Source: Puccinellia tenuiflora (Eukaryota; Streptophyta; Magnoliopsida; Poales; Poaceae). From it: a stretch of 64,000 bases of DNA. Made by a program: the position numbers and the translations under genes. The notes below the pieces were generated by a model. That model saw only the letters and a program-made list of their open reading frames with translations. It did no database searches and was not told the DNA's origin. The stretch covers positions 690,596 through 754,595 of the forward strand of contig QRDG01000816.1 of the NCBI GenBank assembly GCA_012064385.1. The letters are read 5' to 3'. This document shows positions 30,715 to 43,494 of the stretch, one piece after another. Positions within the stretch are counted from its first letter, which is position 1. Each line of letters begins with the position of its first letter.

Positions 30715-32480
30715 GGACTATTCTGCAACCCCCATTAAGAGGTTCTAGAATAGCTATTCTAGAACCCACCCATCCTAAAGACCTTCTGAACCCGAACCGG
30801 ACCGAACCGTCCTAAAAAAACAAAGGTCAACGACCCACCCCCATCGCCCGGACTCCACCTGCCCGATCCCAACCCACCACCTACCGGTCACCCACGATCC
30901 AAAATCAAACTGCCCTCCCCGAAACCAGATCGGCCCACCGCCGGCGTACCTCCACCCCGCGCGCCGCCGCCCTCCATCCACCTCGCGCGTCGTCGCCGGC
31001 CTTCCACCCGCCTCGCGCGCCTTCCTCCACTCGCGCGACACCGTCCTCCCTCGGGAGGGCCCCCCACCTCCGCCTCGTGCCTCCACGGGAGGATGCCCAA
31101 CCTCCGCCCTGTGCCGGCCGGGAGGGCCCCGACCTCCGCCGCGTGCCTCCGTGGGAGGGTCCCCGACTCCCGCCCCGCGTTGCCCGGGAGGCCCCCCACC
31201 CTCCGCCGCACGCCGGTAGGAGGACCTCGGGCCACCGGCCTCCCCGGCTTCTACCTCGCGCCCGACACCGGAATACCCAACCTTCTTCGCCGGCCGCTGC
31301 CTTCCTCACCTCCCGCGCGACGCCGATGGGCCCCGTGCTGCCTGACAACCTACCCCGGCTCCTGCTCAACGACGAACTGCCGGCGCGCAGGTCATGGACT
31401 CCCAACAAGCAGGCACTGGACTCCCTCGCCCTGCTCCCGGGCCTATTACCTGTAGTTCCCGGACGACCACGCATGGAGTCCATGGATGGCGTTGTTCTTT
31501 CCTCGCGTTGCTGGCTTGCTGCTATGCAGGGATCCGTACCATGACGGTGCAGCCACGGTGGCCTCCACCTTCTGTGCACCAGGACCAGGAGCACGATCAA
31601 CACATGCAGAAGTTCAACTGAAAAAGGAAGTTCAGTTAGGCGTACTTTTTGAGTTCAGTTCATTGCAATTCTGAAGTTCAGTTCGGCAAAGTCAATGCGG
31701 ATAACGTGTCCAACAGTGAGATGTTGCTTATTTGTGTGTTTTGTCGGGACGATTTTTGGAATAAACACAAGTTAATGTACTCCTTTTCTACTGCTTATTT
31801 TGCTTGACAAAGATATGTTGCAACCTGGGCTCTATTAATCCGTGTAGCTCACTTGTTTGGTTTGTGGAAGTTCCGTGTAGCTCAAACAGGTAAAAAAATC
31901 AAACAAGTCAAAAAAATGACATAACCTGCGCATCTGGTGCTCCGTGAAGAAGTTCACATACATGTTGGGAAGAAGTTCAGTGTTGTGATTTGGGAAGTTC
32001 AGAAAAAACGAGAATTCTAAAACAACAGAATTATGTATATTTAAAACTGCTCTTAAACCGTAAGGAATTTCGAAAAAGTGCGTGAGATAACAAAGTTGCG
32101 GCTTTTTCATAGCTTTCCAACGACGTATCATTTGCATCCATCCGATAAACGGTTTGAAAATGGCGACCAAAATACGGTACAGACGCGAAAATAGTGTTAG
32201 TATATTTGAAATTCTTTAAAAACCGTAACTAATTTCGAAAATCTGTGAAAATGAAAAAGTTTCGTAATTTCCATAGCTATTCAACGGTATATCACATGCA
32301 TCATTCCGATAAGAGGATCAAAAATCGCACTAGAAAATTTTTCCGTGAAGGTGGAGAATCAGTCTGTTCCGTCAGGAAATTTACATTACCATTAAATTAA
32401 GTTCATCAACATTGCGAGGGAAGTTCAGAAGTGGTTTCAGAATAGTATATCATATATTTTGATCTAGATGTAAATTCTTT
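30715..32480 (+). mobile_element. TA-seated modular element, third copy (right end eroded)
   Basis: Starts GGACTATTCTGCAACCCCCA and has the inner word AGAATAGCTATTCTAGAACC, as in the second copy. A C-rich block (30780-31570) is followed by GAAGTTCA words and two tandem units (32040-32340) with CCGATAAACGGTTTGAAAAT. The right end shows only CAGAATAGTATAT near 32445 and no full terminal repeat, so this copy is probably truncated. Confidence 0.55.
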
Positions 32481-32701
32481 GCACCTACGACTGGCGGCTC
32501 AGAAAAATGGATATGTTAAGAAAACATTTTCCTGGCGAGTGGCGACTAAGGGAAAGGGGAAGTTATGTTTTCAAGGACTGCAGATGCTCATGCTCTATGA
32601 GGCGATGCGCGCTTAACCCACATCAACCCGATGGAACAAATTATTTTAGCCATAATAAGAGTAGCATTCCGAGCTGTCTTCTTGATTTCTCAATGATCAA
32701 T
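32481..32701. other. Short unassigned interval before duplication copy B
   Basis: No repeat or gene recognised. It separates the last TA-seated element from the start of homology to copy A at 32702. Confidence 0.4.
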
Positions 32702-32794
32702 CATATCATATAAATCTATGTTTTGCAACATACATCGATCGGGAACTTCCTGACCTGGCTGGTGACTACGACGCACTGAGACTGTGACAGCAAA

Positions 32795-33914
32795 TTTTTT
32801 TTTTTTTTTGAACAGGAAAGGGAAATTTTATTCAGGGAACAGCAGCATAGTACAAGTTACAAACACACCCAAAAGAAAACTGGAAATGAAACACAAGTCC
32901 CTGAACTTTTGCATGTAGGACCTCAGAAAGAGAAACTGAAACGCCATCGGGTCCATAGTCTCCGCTCGGTTTGCGCCTCGCCGTCGCCGGGGACAGCGCC
33001 ACTTGGGATGACGAAGCTGCCATGGCATCAGCCATGGCCACCGACCAGACACCGATCTACCTCCCCTTAGGCTTGTAGCCGGGAGGAATTGGGTAGGCCG
33101 CCTTTCGACGAGAAGAATCGGCGACGAAATTGAAGAGACCACCCATCTATCACCTCCAAGTGGGCCGCGTAGCTTCTCCGACGAGAAGACCGCCCTTCTA
33201 CCACCTTGAAGTGAGCGGCGTCGCTCCTCTGACCAGATCGCCGAAGATGAACTCCTCCCCGATTGACGGATCTGAGAGCTCCAACCAGCCATCTTGCTGC
33301 GCTCACTACCATGGTGACCAAGCAAGGCACGGCCCGATCTGCAACTCAGGGAAACGGACGAGCTTCTTATTGAAGCTGCTGCCGCCCGAATCCAGCACCT
33401 GCGGCACCGTCCACCAAGGATGACGGCCGACAGAACCGACGGACGAGGCGCCGGCGCTGCTCGTGAGCGTCAGGAGCCAACAGCAACACGGCATCACACC
33501 CCATGGAGCTGCAGATCCGATCCTCCCGCCCTCCTTTCCGCAACCTCTGCGGTACAGACGAACAAGAACACCAGATCGAGGAACTCCACCAAACGCCTTA
33601 TTTCCGGAGTCCACGGTGCAGCTGTGAATCTCCGTCTCCCACTCCAACCACCGGTGCTCTTGTACGAAGAACACAGCTACCAGGTAGCACCAGATCCGGC
33701 GGAGATCTGGTGCCCTCCTACCAACGAGCATCACGGCATCAAGCCAGACACAGAAACCAGACTACACTGTACAAACCAGCCGCTCCACTCGACCTCACTC
33801 CATGCGGCAACACCGCCGGAGGAGATAGAGCAAGGCGCTGGACCACGGAGGTCGACTCTCAACGAGAGGAGGCTTGAAGAGAGAGAAAGAAGGGAAGTGC
33901 GGCCGTCCCTCCCC
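32795..33914 (-). mobile_element. Poly(A) retroposon (non-autonomous LINE-like) with 11-bp target duplication
   Basis: Flanked by GTGACAGCAAA at 32784-32794 and 33915-33925. The left edge is a run of 15 T, so the element lies on the minus strand with its poly(A) tail at 32795-32809, preceded in sense direction by CTGAATAAAATTTCCCTTT. The 5' end starts GGAGGGACGGCCGCACTTCC. No frame resembles reverse transcriptase; several short overlapping frames exist. It was mobilised by a LINE machinery and is absent from copy A. Confidence 0.8.
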
Positions 33915-34156
33915 GTGACAGCAAACTAAAGCCCATGACTGAGAGCAGAAGGAACGAATGGTAAGACCTGTAAAATAGGGCCGTAACTGTTTAATCTGAC
34001 AAGGATCGTCTCCGAATCTTTACAAGAAATAGAAGGGCACAATTATTGCTTTAGTGTCAAACACAGAGGACGGATCATAACTCTGTTATACACGGCAATG
34101 CAAAGATTACTGGCCATCAGGTCTTCAAATTATTGTCACGCTTTGCGCCTGAAGTC

Positions 34157-37100
34157 TTATCTGGCAAAAGACACAGCGTGTTTCGGTTCGGTCTTCACCG
34201 TCAAGCTCAGCACCTCAGGTCGTGAGTAGTGTCCCACAACATCGAAATCAAACTTCGCTCGAACAATTTCTCCTAGGTCTGCAAAACATATCACAAAGTT
34301 TCTAGTAAGAATTATGCTTGTGATGTTTCGGTTACAATGCAGATTTACTTAGGTGGCAGCTACATTACTGATAACTAAATTACCAAAAATATATCAGTGA
34401 ATCAATATAATGTGTTGTGCTCTGTATAGATACCCAAACTGATACATATATAGCATAGAATTAACTTGACTTTCTTGGTTTCTTACCCAGGTCAGCTGTG
34501 AGGACGGCCTCGCCTTCATAGTTGGGACCTGCCAACACGACCCCAGATGGCGAAATGATGGAACTTCCTCCAGGACAAACAGCAGTTTCTGGGGATGGCT
34601 CTTCATCCAGGCCACCAAACGTATACTCGGGCGGTGGAGGATAATCTTTTCTGCGACAGAACTGGTTTGCTGTCAGAACAAAGCACCCCCCTTCAAGAGC
34701 AATGTGTGTCATGGAAGCCTGCCAACTTGGCATCGCATCCGCAGTGGGAGCACAGTATATTTCAATACCTGGATAAACATAGGAAAAGGAAATCAGATAA
34801 AACATAAACTCAAGTACATCTCATGGTTCATTTTCAGAATTTATCTCTTTTTTTAGATTACGTCCTGCCATTCTTCAGCCCTTTAATGCCTTGTGATTTG
34901 TGAAGATCTAATAACTCCTATGTAATCTTGAAAAAGATAAAAGTGTTGAGGTTGGGCAAGAAATTATGTTGCAAGAACTTGGAATACCTTTGGCATACAA
35001 CGCTGTCCTGATAAGTGGCATTCTATTCTCCCAGCAGATGACAGCACCAATCTTACCAAGTGGAGTATCATACACAGGTATGGTAGATCCATCTCCAAAC
35101 CCCCAGAATACTCGTTCCAGTGCAGTAGGCATGAGCTTTCGGTGCTTTCCTAGGTATTTTCCCAGAGAATCAAATGAGAGCACTGTGTTATACAGAGTGT
35201 AGCCTGCCCTTTCAACAACCCCCATCACCAAGAAGACCTTGTATTTTGCAGCCAATGCAGCTAAGCGGTTAAACTCTGGGCCTGCATTTGTCGAATGTCT
35301 GTAAAATGGTCTGCAGAGCTAGCAGATGGATACTGAAGAAATATTTTGTGACGGGCAAAGATAATCCATTAGGAAGTGGAAGATAATATATCAAAATGAA
35401 TCTATTAACAGAAACGGCAAAGACAGAAATACGCTCAATGCAACTTCTAACTACCAATATATGGTGTCAATGCTGACAGTTGACCAAATGGCAAATTAAT
35501 TGGATGTGCTTTGTTGATTAATTCATTTTTATCAGCAGCAGTAACAAGAGGTGCATGCTCACAATACTTTTCACTATGCTATGTTCTGATGATTTGGATT
35601 ATAAATCCAATGTACATGAATAATGAATTACACCATCAACTAGCAAGGACAAAGCCTCAAATGTTTTGTCAATTATGGAGCTTTACCTCTAGAAATGATG
35701 CAAAACACAGGAATAAAAGTCAAATGTTATACACACTTCAGTTCAGCAACATGCCACCTGTAATTTATCACCCCATGGTCCGGACAGCAAGCTTGAGTTT
35801 TTCCTCGATTGTTTTTTTTTGGAATGATGCAGGAAAAAGAAAGGATGTGTTGTATTACACTATTTTGTGGTGAATACTTCATTTAAAGCACTGAACGTTC
35901 TAAAATATTGTCAATGAAACAGTAACATATTTTCTTGGAGAAGTGTGTGTCTTTGTATTAAGCTTAAAAGAGGAAAACCATGCCAGTGGGCGTAGTGAGT
36001 GTGGTGGCTAATCTTTGGATTAGCGGTGTTAACTGTTACACATCAAAATATAATGGTATGCTTCAAAATTTTGGAGCGAAACTGCAGTTCCGAAACAGGA
36101 TAAAAACTTTAGTTCTGAGTGCTTTGCTATTTTCTCCAAAGCACAATGCACACTAAAAAATGATATCTATTATATATTAAAAGTACATGATGGGCTCACC
36201 AGAAAAAAGAGAAATAGGTTAGAAAATCCCACAATATTCAGAAACATCTGGCCATTAATTTTTCAGTTAACCGAGCAACAATCGTCAGATCAACAGCCAT
36301 ACACGAAAATTACCCACCGATGCCCCTAATAAGTTGCCCGTACCGATTCGATTATATCAACACTGATGTCTGATCTGTCTATCTGACCCCAAAAAAAACA
36401 CCAATCTCATGTCAAAAAAAAACACCGATCTGTCTCCAACCCTAAAACCTATCGCTAGGCCACGACAGCCGCCGCCGATATCTACGCGGTCATCGTAGGG
36501 TTCCTTCTTGAGCTCCATCCAAGGTGTGGCGCTGCATGGTATGTGAGCTCTTCAACAACATCGTGCCGTCCTCATGGCGAGCTGAAGGTTGTTGTTTTTT
36601 CCGATCTCAAAAATAATCTTTCCTATCCCTTCTCTTCCATCCGGTATCCACCATCGTCTCCACTGCATCCTCCCGCTGTTGGCTTTGATAGTATTGATTT
36701 TTCTTAGTACGACGCAGCAACATATTTGAAGATGATGTAGCAAGAAGCAGCGATGGTTCTCCCTTCGAATCTAGCAGTGAGGAAGGTCCCGACGGAGAGC
36801 ATATACAAGGTCACTTCCGTTGATGACCTGCAGGTACCTGACAGGAATCTCCAAGCAATCTCACAACTACGAGTACAAGGCTGTCTTACACAGCATCATC
36901 CAACAGTGCCCCCGTAACTTGCAATTAACGTGCAAGGCTAGGCTTATTTGGCAGGATTTTGATGATTTTCCATCTTATAATTCTCTTAATCGTTTCCTCA
37001 GTGCAGACTGTAATTTTTTTTGGAGGATTTTGACGATTATTGTCAGTAATCGCCTCAAAGTGAACTGCAGATTTGAAAGTGAGAATTGCATTTTGATCGA

Positions 37101-40100
37101 GCAAGGTTCCAGTACCACTACCACGGGGCTAGCTTAAGTACGCCTGCATGCCAAAACCTACCATTTCTAATTTTTTAATCCATTATTAGTTGCATCGCTA
37201 ATTTCTATCTGAAATGTTCGTATTGATAGGTAACCTTTTTAAGGATGCATCATTTGTTGAGATGTTCTATATATATTCTGATGTGTAAACATACCGTGAT
37301 AATTTTTCTGTCTAAACTTGCATAAAATTGATGTTTAAACAATCTGTAGATACTCCCAAAATACACTGCTTGCTACAGATCTTATCGCCGGTTAATTTTT
37401 ATATGCACTAAGAAAACTAATATCATCCTTCATTGTGTCCAGGTAGAAGATTATATAGGCATATGAATTTCAAATTTTAATAAAATTCAATGTTTTATTG
37501 GATTGTGTTAAATGTACTGTTTGGATCGAAAATGCATCGATTTGCCAGGAGTAGAGAAGAGGCCAGTGTCGACTAAGTGTCTGAGGAGATGGGTTTGGTG
37601 GCAAGAATGCCCAAAGATGTATATGACCGAAGCGAGATGTAAGTTTATCCTCCATAATTTATTAGGATTATGATGAGTGGCTTTGTTGGATTGTTGTGCT
37701 TCCATGCCCTCTATGTTAATATTAGTATCTTCACTAGGTATTAATTCGTTGAAAGATTCATTATTTCTACAACATTAATGGCTAATACATGCATCCATGA
37801 CCCTTTATCTTGCCTTGACACTTACGAGCCATATTTCCTAGGTAGATAGCAATGCTCATATATGGTTTTACCTCTACTATGAATGCAGGGGCATCTTTAC
37901 TGAAATCGAATCAAAGCATAAAAAACAAGTAAAATAGTTTGATTTGCAATATTTAGAGAAGTTATATGGATAATTTAATCGCATGTGTGATGTAACCTTG
38001 GAGAATATAAAGGTAGTGATACTGAGTTGTATGTTTTTTGGGTGGTATGTTTCTGATTCACGGGCGCTTACTGGGATGTGAAGTTATTTTCTACCTCTAT
38101 GTGAAGTGGGTGCTATGGGATCATACACTAAGGCATTCTTGGTGCGTCAACTATTGTCGTTTGTTTCATCTTGGTACATATATAGATAAAGGCCAGCCAG
38201 GTATCTTTGCTTATGTAACTTTATATCTACAAACCGATTAGCGAGTAATTGATAAGCATTAACTTTTCTATTTGATTCTTGGTGTTATCAAATCTGAGCA
38301 CACAAAGCTTAGTAGAGTTCCACTTTCAAATCCTAATTGAAACTTAGTGGATGTACCTCACATCTATAAAAAAAATCCTCTTCAAAAGTATGGTCCTAAT
38401 GCTCCAAAGAAAGCTCCAGATTTGTTCACTAACACAATCCCTTAGTTAATTGCAATCTTTGAGTAGTTTTCTAGCATTAGATAGAATTTCATGGTCCCAT
38501 GATAGTTTTCTGATTACAGATGTACAATTGGATGTATAAAAGTAATGTAATCTTCATTCGCACATGCCCAGTGGCTTAGTGCAGATCTGATAGAATGGGG
38601 CGCTAAATCATGCCCTAGCCTAGCTTAGAATCTTACTCCTGCAAAGTCTAATAATTTTGTTTAGGTATTGTGAAATGTTCGAGATGCTGAAGGGGCTTCT
38701 CTGATGTGTATGTGACTATAAATAGTTGAACTGTAGAAGCTCGTGAATGAATAATTTTGTTAGCATTGTACCTGCAGGGTAAATGTTCCATGGAAAGTTT
38801 TCTATTTATTCAATTCATTCTGATATTCCTTAGATAGTTTTAGTCTGTCCCTTGGCCTTGGTGCAGTGGTGAGGTACTCCCCACTTGTGCCAAGAGGTCC
38901 TGGGTTCGAACCAGCCTCCTTGCACTGCACTTTGCAGGGGTAAGACTAGGTTCCTATAATCCCTCCCCAAACCCCACCTTGTGTGGGAGCCTCAGTGCAC
39001 TGGGTCTGTCCTTTTTTTTAGTTTTAGTCTGTCCCTTCAAATGTAGCAGTGAGGAGGAGGTCCCAACGTTGACCAAAGATGACCTCTCGAACAACTTCAC
39101 CTTCGTTGGTGACCTGCAGGTACCTGGGCAGGAATCCCCTAGCAACCTCACAATTACGAGTGTACAACAGTCAGTCAGTCTAATAAGGCCGATGATCGGC
39201 AACAAACATGACTGTAGTTTTCAGTTATACTAATGTATGATTGATTCCCGACATAATTCATCTGTGATGCCCTTTACTTAATAGAATAAGAAATCGTCTT
39301 TGCTTAAACATAGCAGATGGCGTAATTGGACAGGCTAAGGCGACCATTGTGGAGGCCTTGCCGTGCTCAGCTTCATGTGCATCAAGTCTGAACATAAGAG
39401 GAGCGGAAGCAACAGCGTGGCATTACAGTTGTTTGACGTCATCTGCAACAACGTCAAATCCGGACGGAAGTTTAACATTCAGGAGGTCAGGGTTTATTGG
39501 AACTGATCTTACATTCAATCTTTAGTAATTTGGATTTTTTTTTCCCTGTTGAGCTACTGCCGGCATATTTTGTACTGAAGTCCATTAGGCGTCGTTGTTA
39601 TGCTTCTTAATGTCTGTCAGTAGTGGAACTTGAAGTGTGTCCATATATATCATGGCAAAAAAAATCCACCGCAACCTCCATAATCTAACTGATTTAATAT
39701 TTGGCATGTTCTGTAGCAGGCATGTCAGCTCTCCATACTGCACCCATCGAGATACATTGCTACTTATATCGTTGGGTTCTTATATCTTACTATTTGGAGC
39801 CAGCTAAATGTGAAAGACCGGTGGTTGTCATGTCTTTGTTTGTATGGATCACAGATTCGCAGCTCTCATGGTAATATTTGGAGAAGTTAGCTGACTACAA
39901 ATATCGAATTTTATCCACTCTCTTTCTTATAAACTATGCTCCCCACTTATGGGATCTTACGGTTCCATTCCTTCTTATTTGTGCACAAAATAAATAAGAA
40001 TGGTAGTAGGAGTATACACCAGGAAGCCAAACATATTAAGGATTTTTCAAACTTAAACTATTTTTTTTGGAAAATTACTTTTATCAGTATATTTTCCTCC

Positions 40101-43100
40101 CAAGTTAAAGTTTTGCAACAAATAAAATATTAATTTCCTCCATAGTTATATTGCAGCATAATACAAAGTTCTCTTTATAAATGTATAGATGTGGTAGATT
40201 CAAAATTATGTATATACATAATTTAAAAAAAAAACCTTCTCACACTTACTGCTAGGTGTCATCTATCATTTTTACAAGGTTTTTCTTCTTCCTTATATCT
40301 ATATTATTGATTGGCGTTATTGATTCGGACATGCAAATTACTTTTCATAATACGTGAAAGATCTATCATAACATCTCTTCTTGTATCAACAGTAGACACA
40401 ATGAATAAACTATTATCCATCTTTTCAATTGAATGTGTAGTTAATTACGAGAATGATATGCTCTTTATATACATTTTTCTTAAGTAAACTCAAACTCAAC
40501 TTTGTACTTTTGCTACAACAGCCAATGCCATGTAGTACTCTCACTCTCCCTACCTGTCTACCTGTTGGAATTACATGATTGTAATATTTACTCAACAGAT
40601 TCTATTGTTATGGATTAGGTTTGGCAAAACTAAAACATATATTAACGCTCAACTAAAGCCCGGGCAAACTTATTATTCATAATAAATGAGAGTTCTTTTA
40701 CAAACATGTATTCTTGTATGAATAGTTGACTCAAGAAATGCCATAATTATGTGTGTTTTTAAACTTTTAATAGCTTACCAAAATTATACTGTTTATGTTC
40801 AAACATGTACGTACAATTCTAATTGTCTTCTTATTTCGTTGCAATTTATAAACTACCACCGATATGTTCTATTTTTTGTTTTACAACAAAATAACTTATA
40901 TACATCATACCACTTAATAACTTAGATATTTATAAATTATGTGGATTTTTTTATTTTTAGTGATGTCAACTATGACCTTAACACATGTAAGTTGATCTGT
41001 GTAATTTTTTGGGGGTGTTTTAGCTTATCAAGAATTTAGTAAAAGATAACGGACACAAAACATTTTCTCAACTATCATAATAAACCAATACTTCTTTACA
41101 AGCATGTTGAAATACTCGAAACCAACAATACATTTGAGTAATATGCAACAACGACATTGGCCGTCCAAACATGAGAGATTGAAATAATTCAATGATACCA
41201 TTGAATGCAGATTTCATCGGTAGTAGTAGCTTGAACGTCTTTTCCTAACATCTAACATGAATTCGTAATACAATACTAGAGTTGGTATTTAGTGGCAATG
41301 AAATGATCAAAGGGTCTATACAATGGTTTGCCAAGCTATTCTTCCCATGCTATTATGGTGTTCATACATAAGAAATTATTGTGAAAAGGCTTCTTGGTAA
41401 TCATATAAGGTTATTGATTTTTCTATGCTCTTCTCTAACGTTTTTGTGCTTTTCAGGCTCATCATTAGATAACGTTTTTCTGAGATGTTCGAGATGTGTT
41501 TGCATAATCATTTCAAATAAGGCACCTTCATCGAACTAATAATTTTTTTGTTATGAATCAAAAAGCGAAGTGTGGTTTGCTCATTAAGTATATGGTGAAG
41601 AATAGCTGAAGTCACCCAAACATTATTGTTTACAGATAACAGAAGCAAGGGATACAATTTTCAATGTCAATTACTTGATGGAATTTTAGATTGCAACCGA
41701 AATGTAGCTATGAGTAGTACTATCGTATCTGTTATGTACTTGCGACCAAATAAGGTTTTGAAATGATTTTTGTATGGAATTACTTTGTTCAATTATATGT
41801 AACCACTTAATGGATAGTCTGCGATTGCAACAAAATATTTGAAGCCAGCTCCACAAACAGTACCATTGCTCTTTAGTGTTGACTCAAAAGCACCTAGGAA
41901 TCATCCATGGAGTTTCATTAAGTATACCATTTTAACAATAAACTAGCTACAGGAAATGACACCTGTGCACGTTGTACACTTGGTTGATATGCATTCTTGA
42001 GTAACATAAATGTTAGATGGTTGCCCGCGCACTACTTTGCTAGTTATACATAAAGAGAAAACATGAAGTATGATGACTATTGTGAAAATAATGCATAGTG
42101 TGCATATATTGATAGTATCTTGGAATACCAGGCACATCTATGGCAGCTGCATGATACTTCCGAAAGTCTTCTTTTCCCTTGGCAGATCGACTGCCAATAG
42201 TCAGTCCAAAGGTAGAACCATGAGGGTAGCCACCAACAAAGACTTCTGGAAAAAGAACCAACTGTGAACCATATCCAGCTGCCTCCGCTATCAATTTCTC
42301 TGCTTTATCTGTCGATTAATGCAGCAAGGAAATTAGTAGCAACATAATAATCTCCAATCTTGAAAGGGCTTCATGTTCATAAATGGATAACATGCATACA
42401 AGATATCCTACCAACACGATTTCCCGTTTCAAACCTTCAACTATTCGGGCCTAATATTTATTAATCTTGGTCTTCACACTAGATTTGGTGGAACATCGTT
42501 TATTGCAGTTAAGTCATTAATAACATCTTCAATGAGAAGACTAAAGAAAAATGACATGTATGCTTAACCTTCCAACAGTTCCTGCTTACAGGAAATATCA
42601 TACAAAACAAGAAGAAACACGAAAGAAAACAATAGATACTCGGATTTTATCCACACAAAAGAATTCTCCCACTAGGAGACTGTAACTGTAAGTTAGTCTT
42701 CGCTATCTTAAAGATTGCCATCACAGCTATATAGCGAACAGGTAAGTTTGATACTGACATGTATCCAATGCGCCTTCCTCATAGCCACAAAGCATAGAGC
42801 AATGATCGCTTCGACACATACATAATTGAGACAAAACCCATATATACCATCAAAATATGTCCCCTTCATATCCAAAATGGATAGTTTATATCAGACCCAG
42901 CAAGGGGAGACTGAGATGCCTATGATATTTTTTTTTGCCTAATAAGCTTGTGCCGTGCATCAAACACCTCGTTTTTCGAGCAAGAAAAACTGTCTACACA
43001 GGTTGTGCTAAAAACAATTAGACTGGCTACTATTCAAGACAGACTGACCAGTGACAATTCCTTTTCGATCTAGTCCATCGAAACTTCCGTTCTAAATCTG

Positions 43101-43452
43101 AGACCATAATCAAGAAACGAGAATAATATCACGAGCCAACTTATCGTCACACCACTTTTAATTTCATACAATTGGAGGTTTCAGTGAGACAAGCAAGCAG
43201 GCACATCACACCATCGAAACACACACGAGCGAGGCAAATGATCGAACACCCTACGAGCTACTAGCAACAACAGGAAACAACAGTTAGAGCAGAGTCAACG
43301 CACGTACCAAGCGTTGCAGGGGTGTCGTAGAACACGGTGGAGGCCTGCACAACAGTAGCCCGCACGGTGGTGGCACCCTGATCCGCGCCGGCGTTCATAT
43401 CCACCTCCGGAATCACGGGCTCGCCGCCGGGGCTCGTGGGTGCCAAAGACAT
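34157..43452 (-). CDS. NIT4: NIT4-type nitrilase (beta-cyanoalanine nitrilase), copy B
   Basis: Five exons with the same lengths as copy A: 43452-43308, 42308-42129, 35281-34988, 34768-34487 and 34278-34157; 1023 nt, 340 residues, no stop. The triad is Glu70 (LFPEVFVGGYP), Lys157 (HRKLMPT) and Cys191 (AVICWENRMP), and both tryptophans altered in copy A (WGFGDGS, CWEN) are kept, so this copy looks fully functional. Intron 2 is about 6.85 kb because of the Helitron-like insertion at 36166-42043; splicing must skip it. The C-terminus ends SFAR instead of SFAG. The first ATG (43452) follows the small ORF by 42 nt and lies in the same frame. The plant family acts in the cytosol on beta-cyanoalanine and forms spiral or ring oligomers; none of that is visible here beyond the motifs. 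Confidence 0.92.
36757..37140 (+). other. Gene-like segment inside the Helitron, partly duplicated at 39040-39170
   Basis: GACCTGCAGGTACCTG and CACAACTACGAGTACAA at 36822-36880 recur as GACCTGCAGGTACCTG and CACAATTACGAGTGTACAA at 39112-39165, each preceded by TAGCAGTGAGGA. These are two diverged copies of one source segment, possibly captured exon sequence. I cannot name the source gene; the 105-codon frame at 36820-37137 has no recognisable domain. A further gene-like stretch with LFDVICNNVKSGRKFN lies near 39430-39490. Confidence 0.4.
38854..39019 (+). mobile_element. tRNA-derived SINE
   Basis: 166 bp with a pol III A-box region (GTGCAGTGGTGAGGTACTCC) and B box (GGTTCGAACC), ending in eight T (39012-39019). 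A perfect 18-bp target duplication AGTTTTAGTCTGTCCCTT lies at 38836-38853 and 39020-39037. The 3' text TGCACTGGGTCTGTCC is of the grass Au-SINE kind. It sits inside the Helitron-like insertion. Confidence 0.9.
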
Positions 43453-43494
43453 CGCCACCCAGCAGGAAGGGCGGGGATCTCGTGGGGATGCGGG

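Larger units (their letters stand above)
36166..42043 (+). mobile_element. Helitron-like element in nitrilase copy B intron 2
   Basis: Copy A reads TTGATATGCATAAAGCGAAAAC where copy B has 5878 bp inserted between A and T. The 5' end is TCTATTATATATTAAAAG, fitting the TC start and TATTAAA text of plant Helitrons; the 3' end is ...TTTGCTAG followed by host T, fitting CTRR. A GC-rich GCCCGCGC lies 18 bp before the end, where the terminal hairpin is expected, but its second arm is degenerate. No target duplication, as for Helitrons. The interior has no Rep/helicase, so it is non-autonomous; it holds duplicated segments and a SINE and is otherwise AT-rich without long frames. Confidence 0.75.

Noticed and set aside
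30905..31603. 232-codon minus-strand frame with plus-strand partners at 31077-31544
   Set aside because: Same compositional effect inside a transposable element; repeated CGGG/CCTCC words, no recognisable family.
38864..38930. A tRNA gene
   Set aside because: The A/B-box region has no cloverleaf acceptor stem, is followed by a SINE body and T-tail, and is flanked by an 18-bp target duplication.
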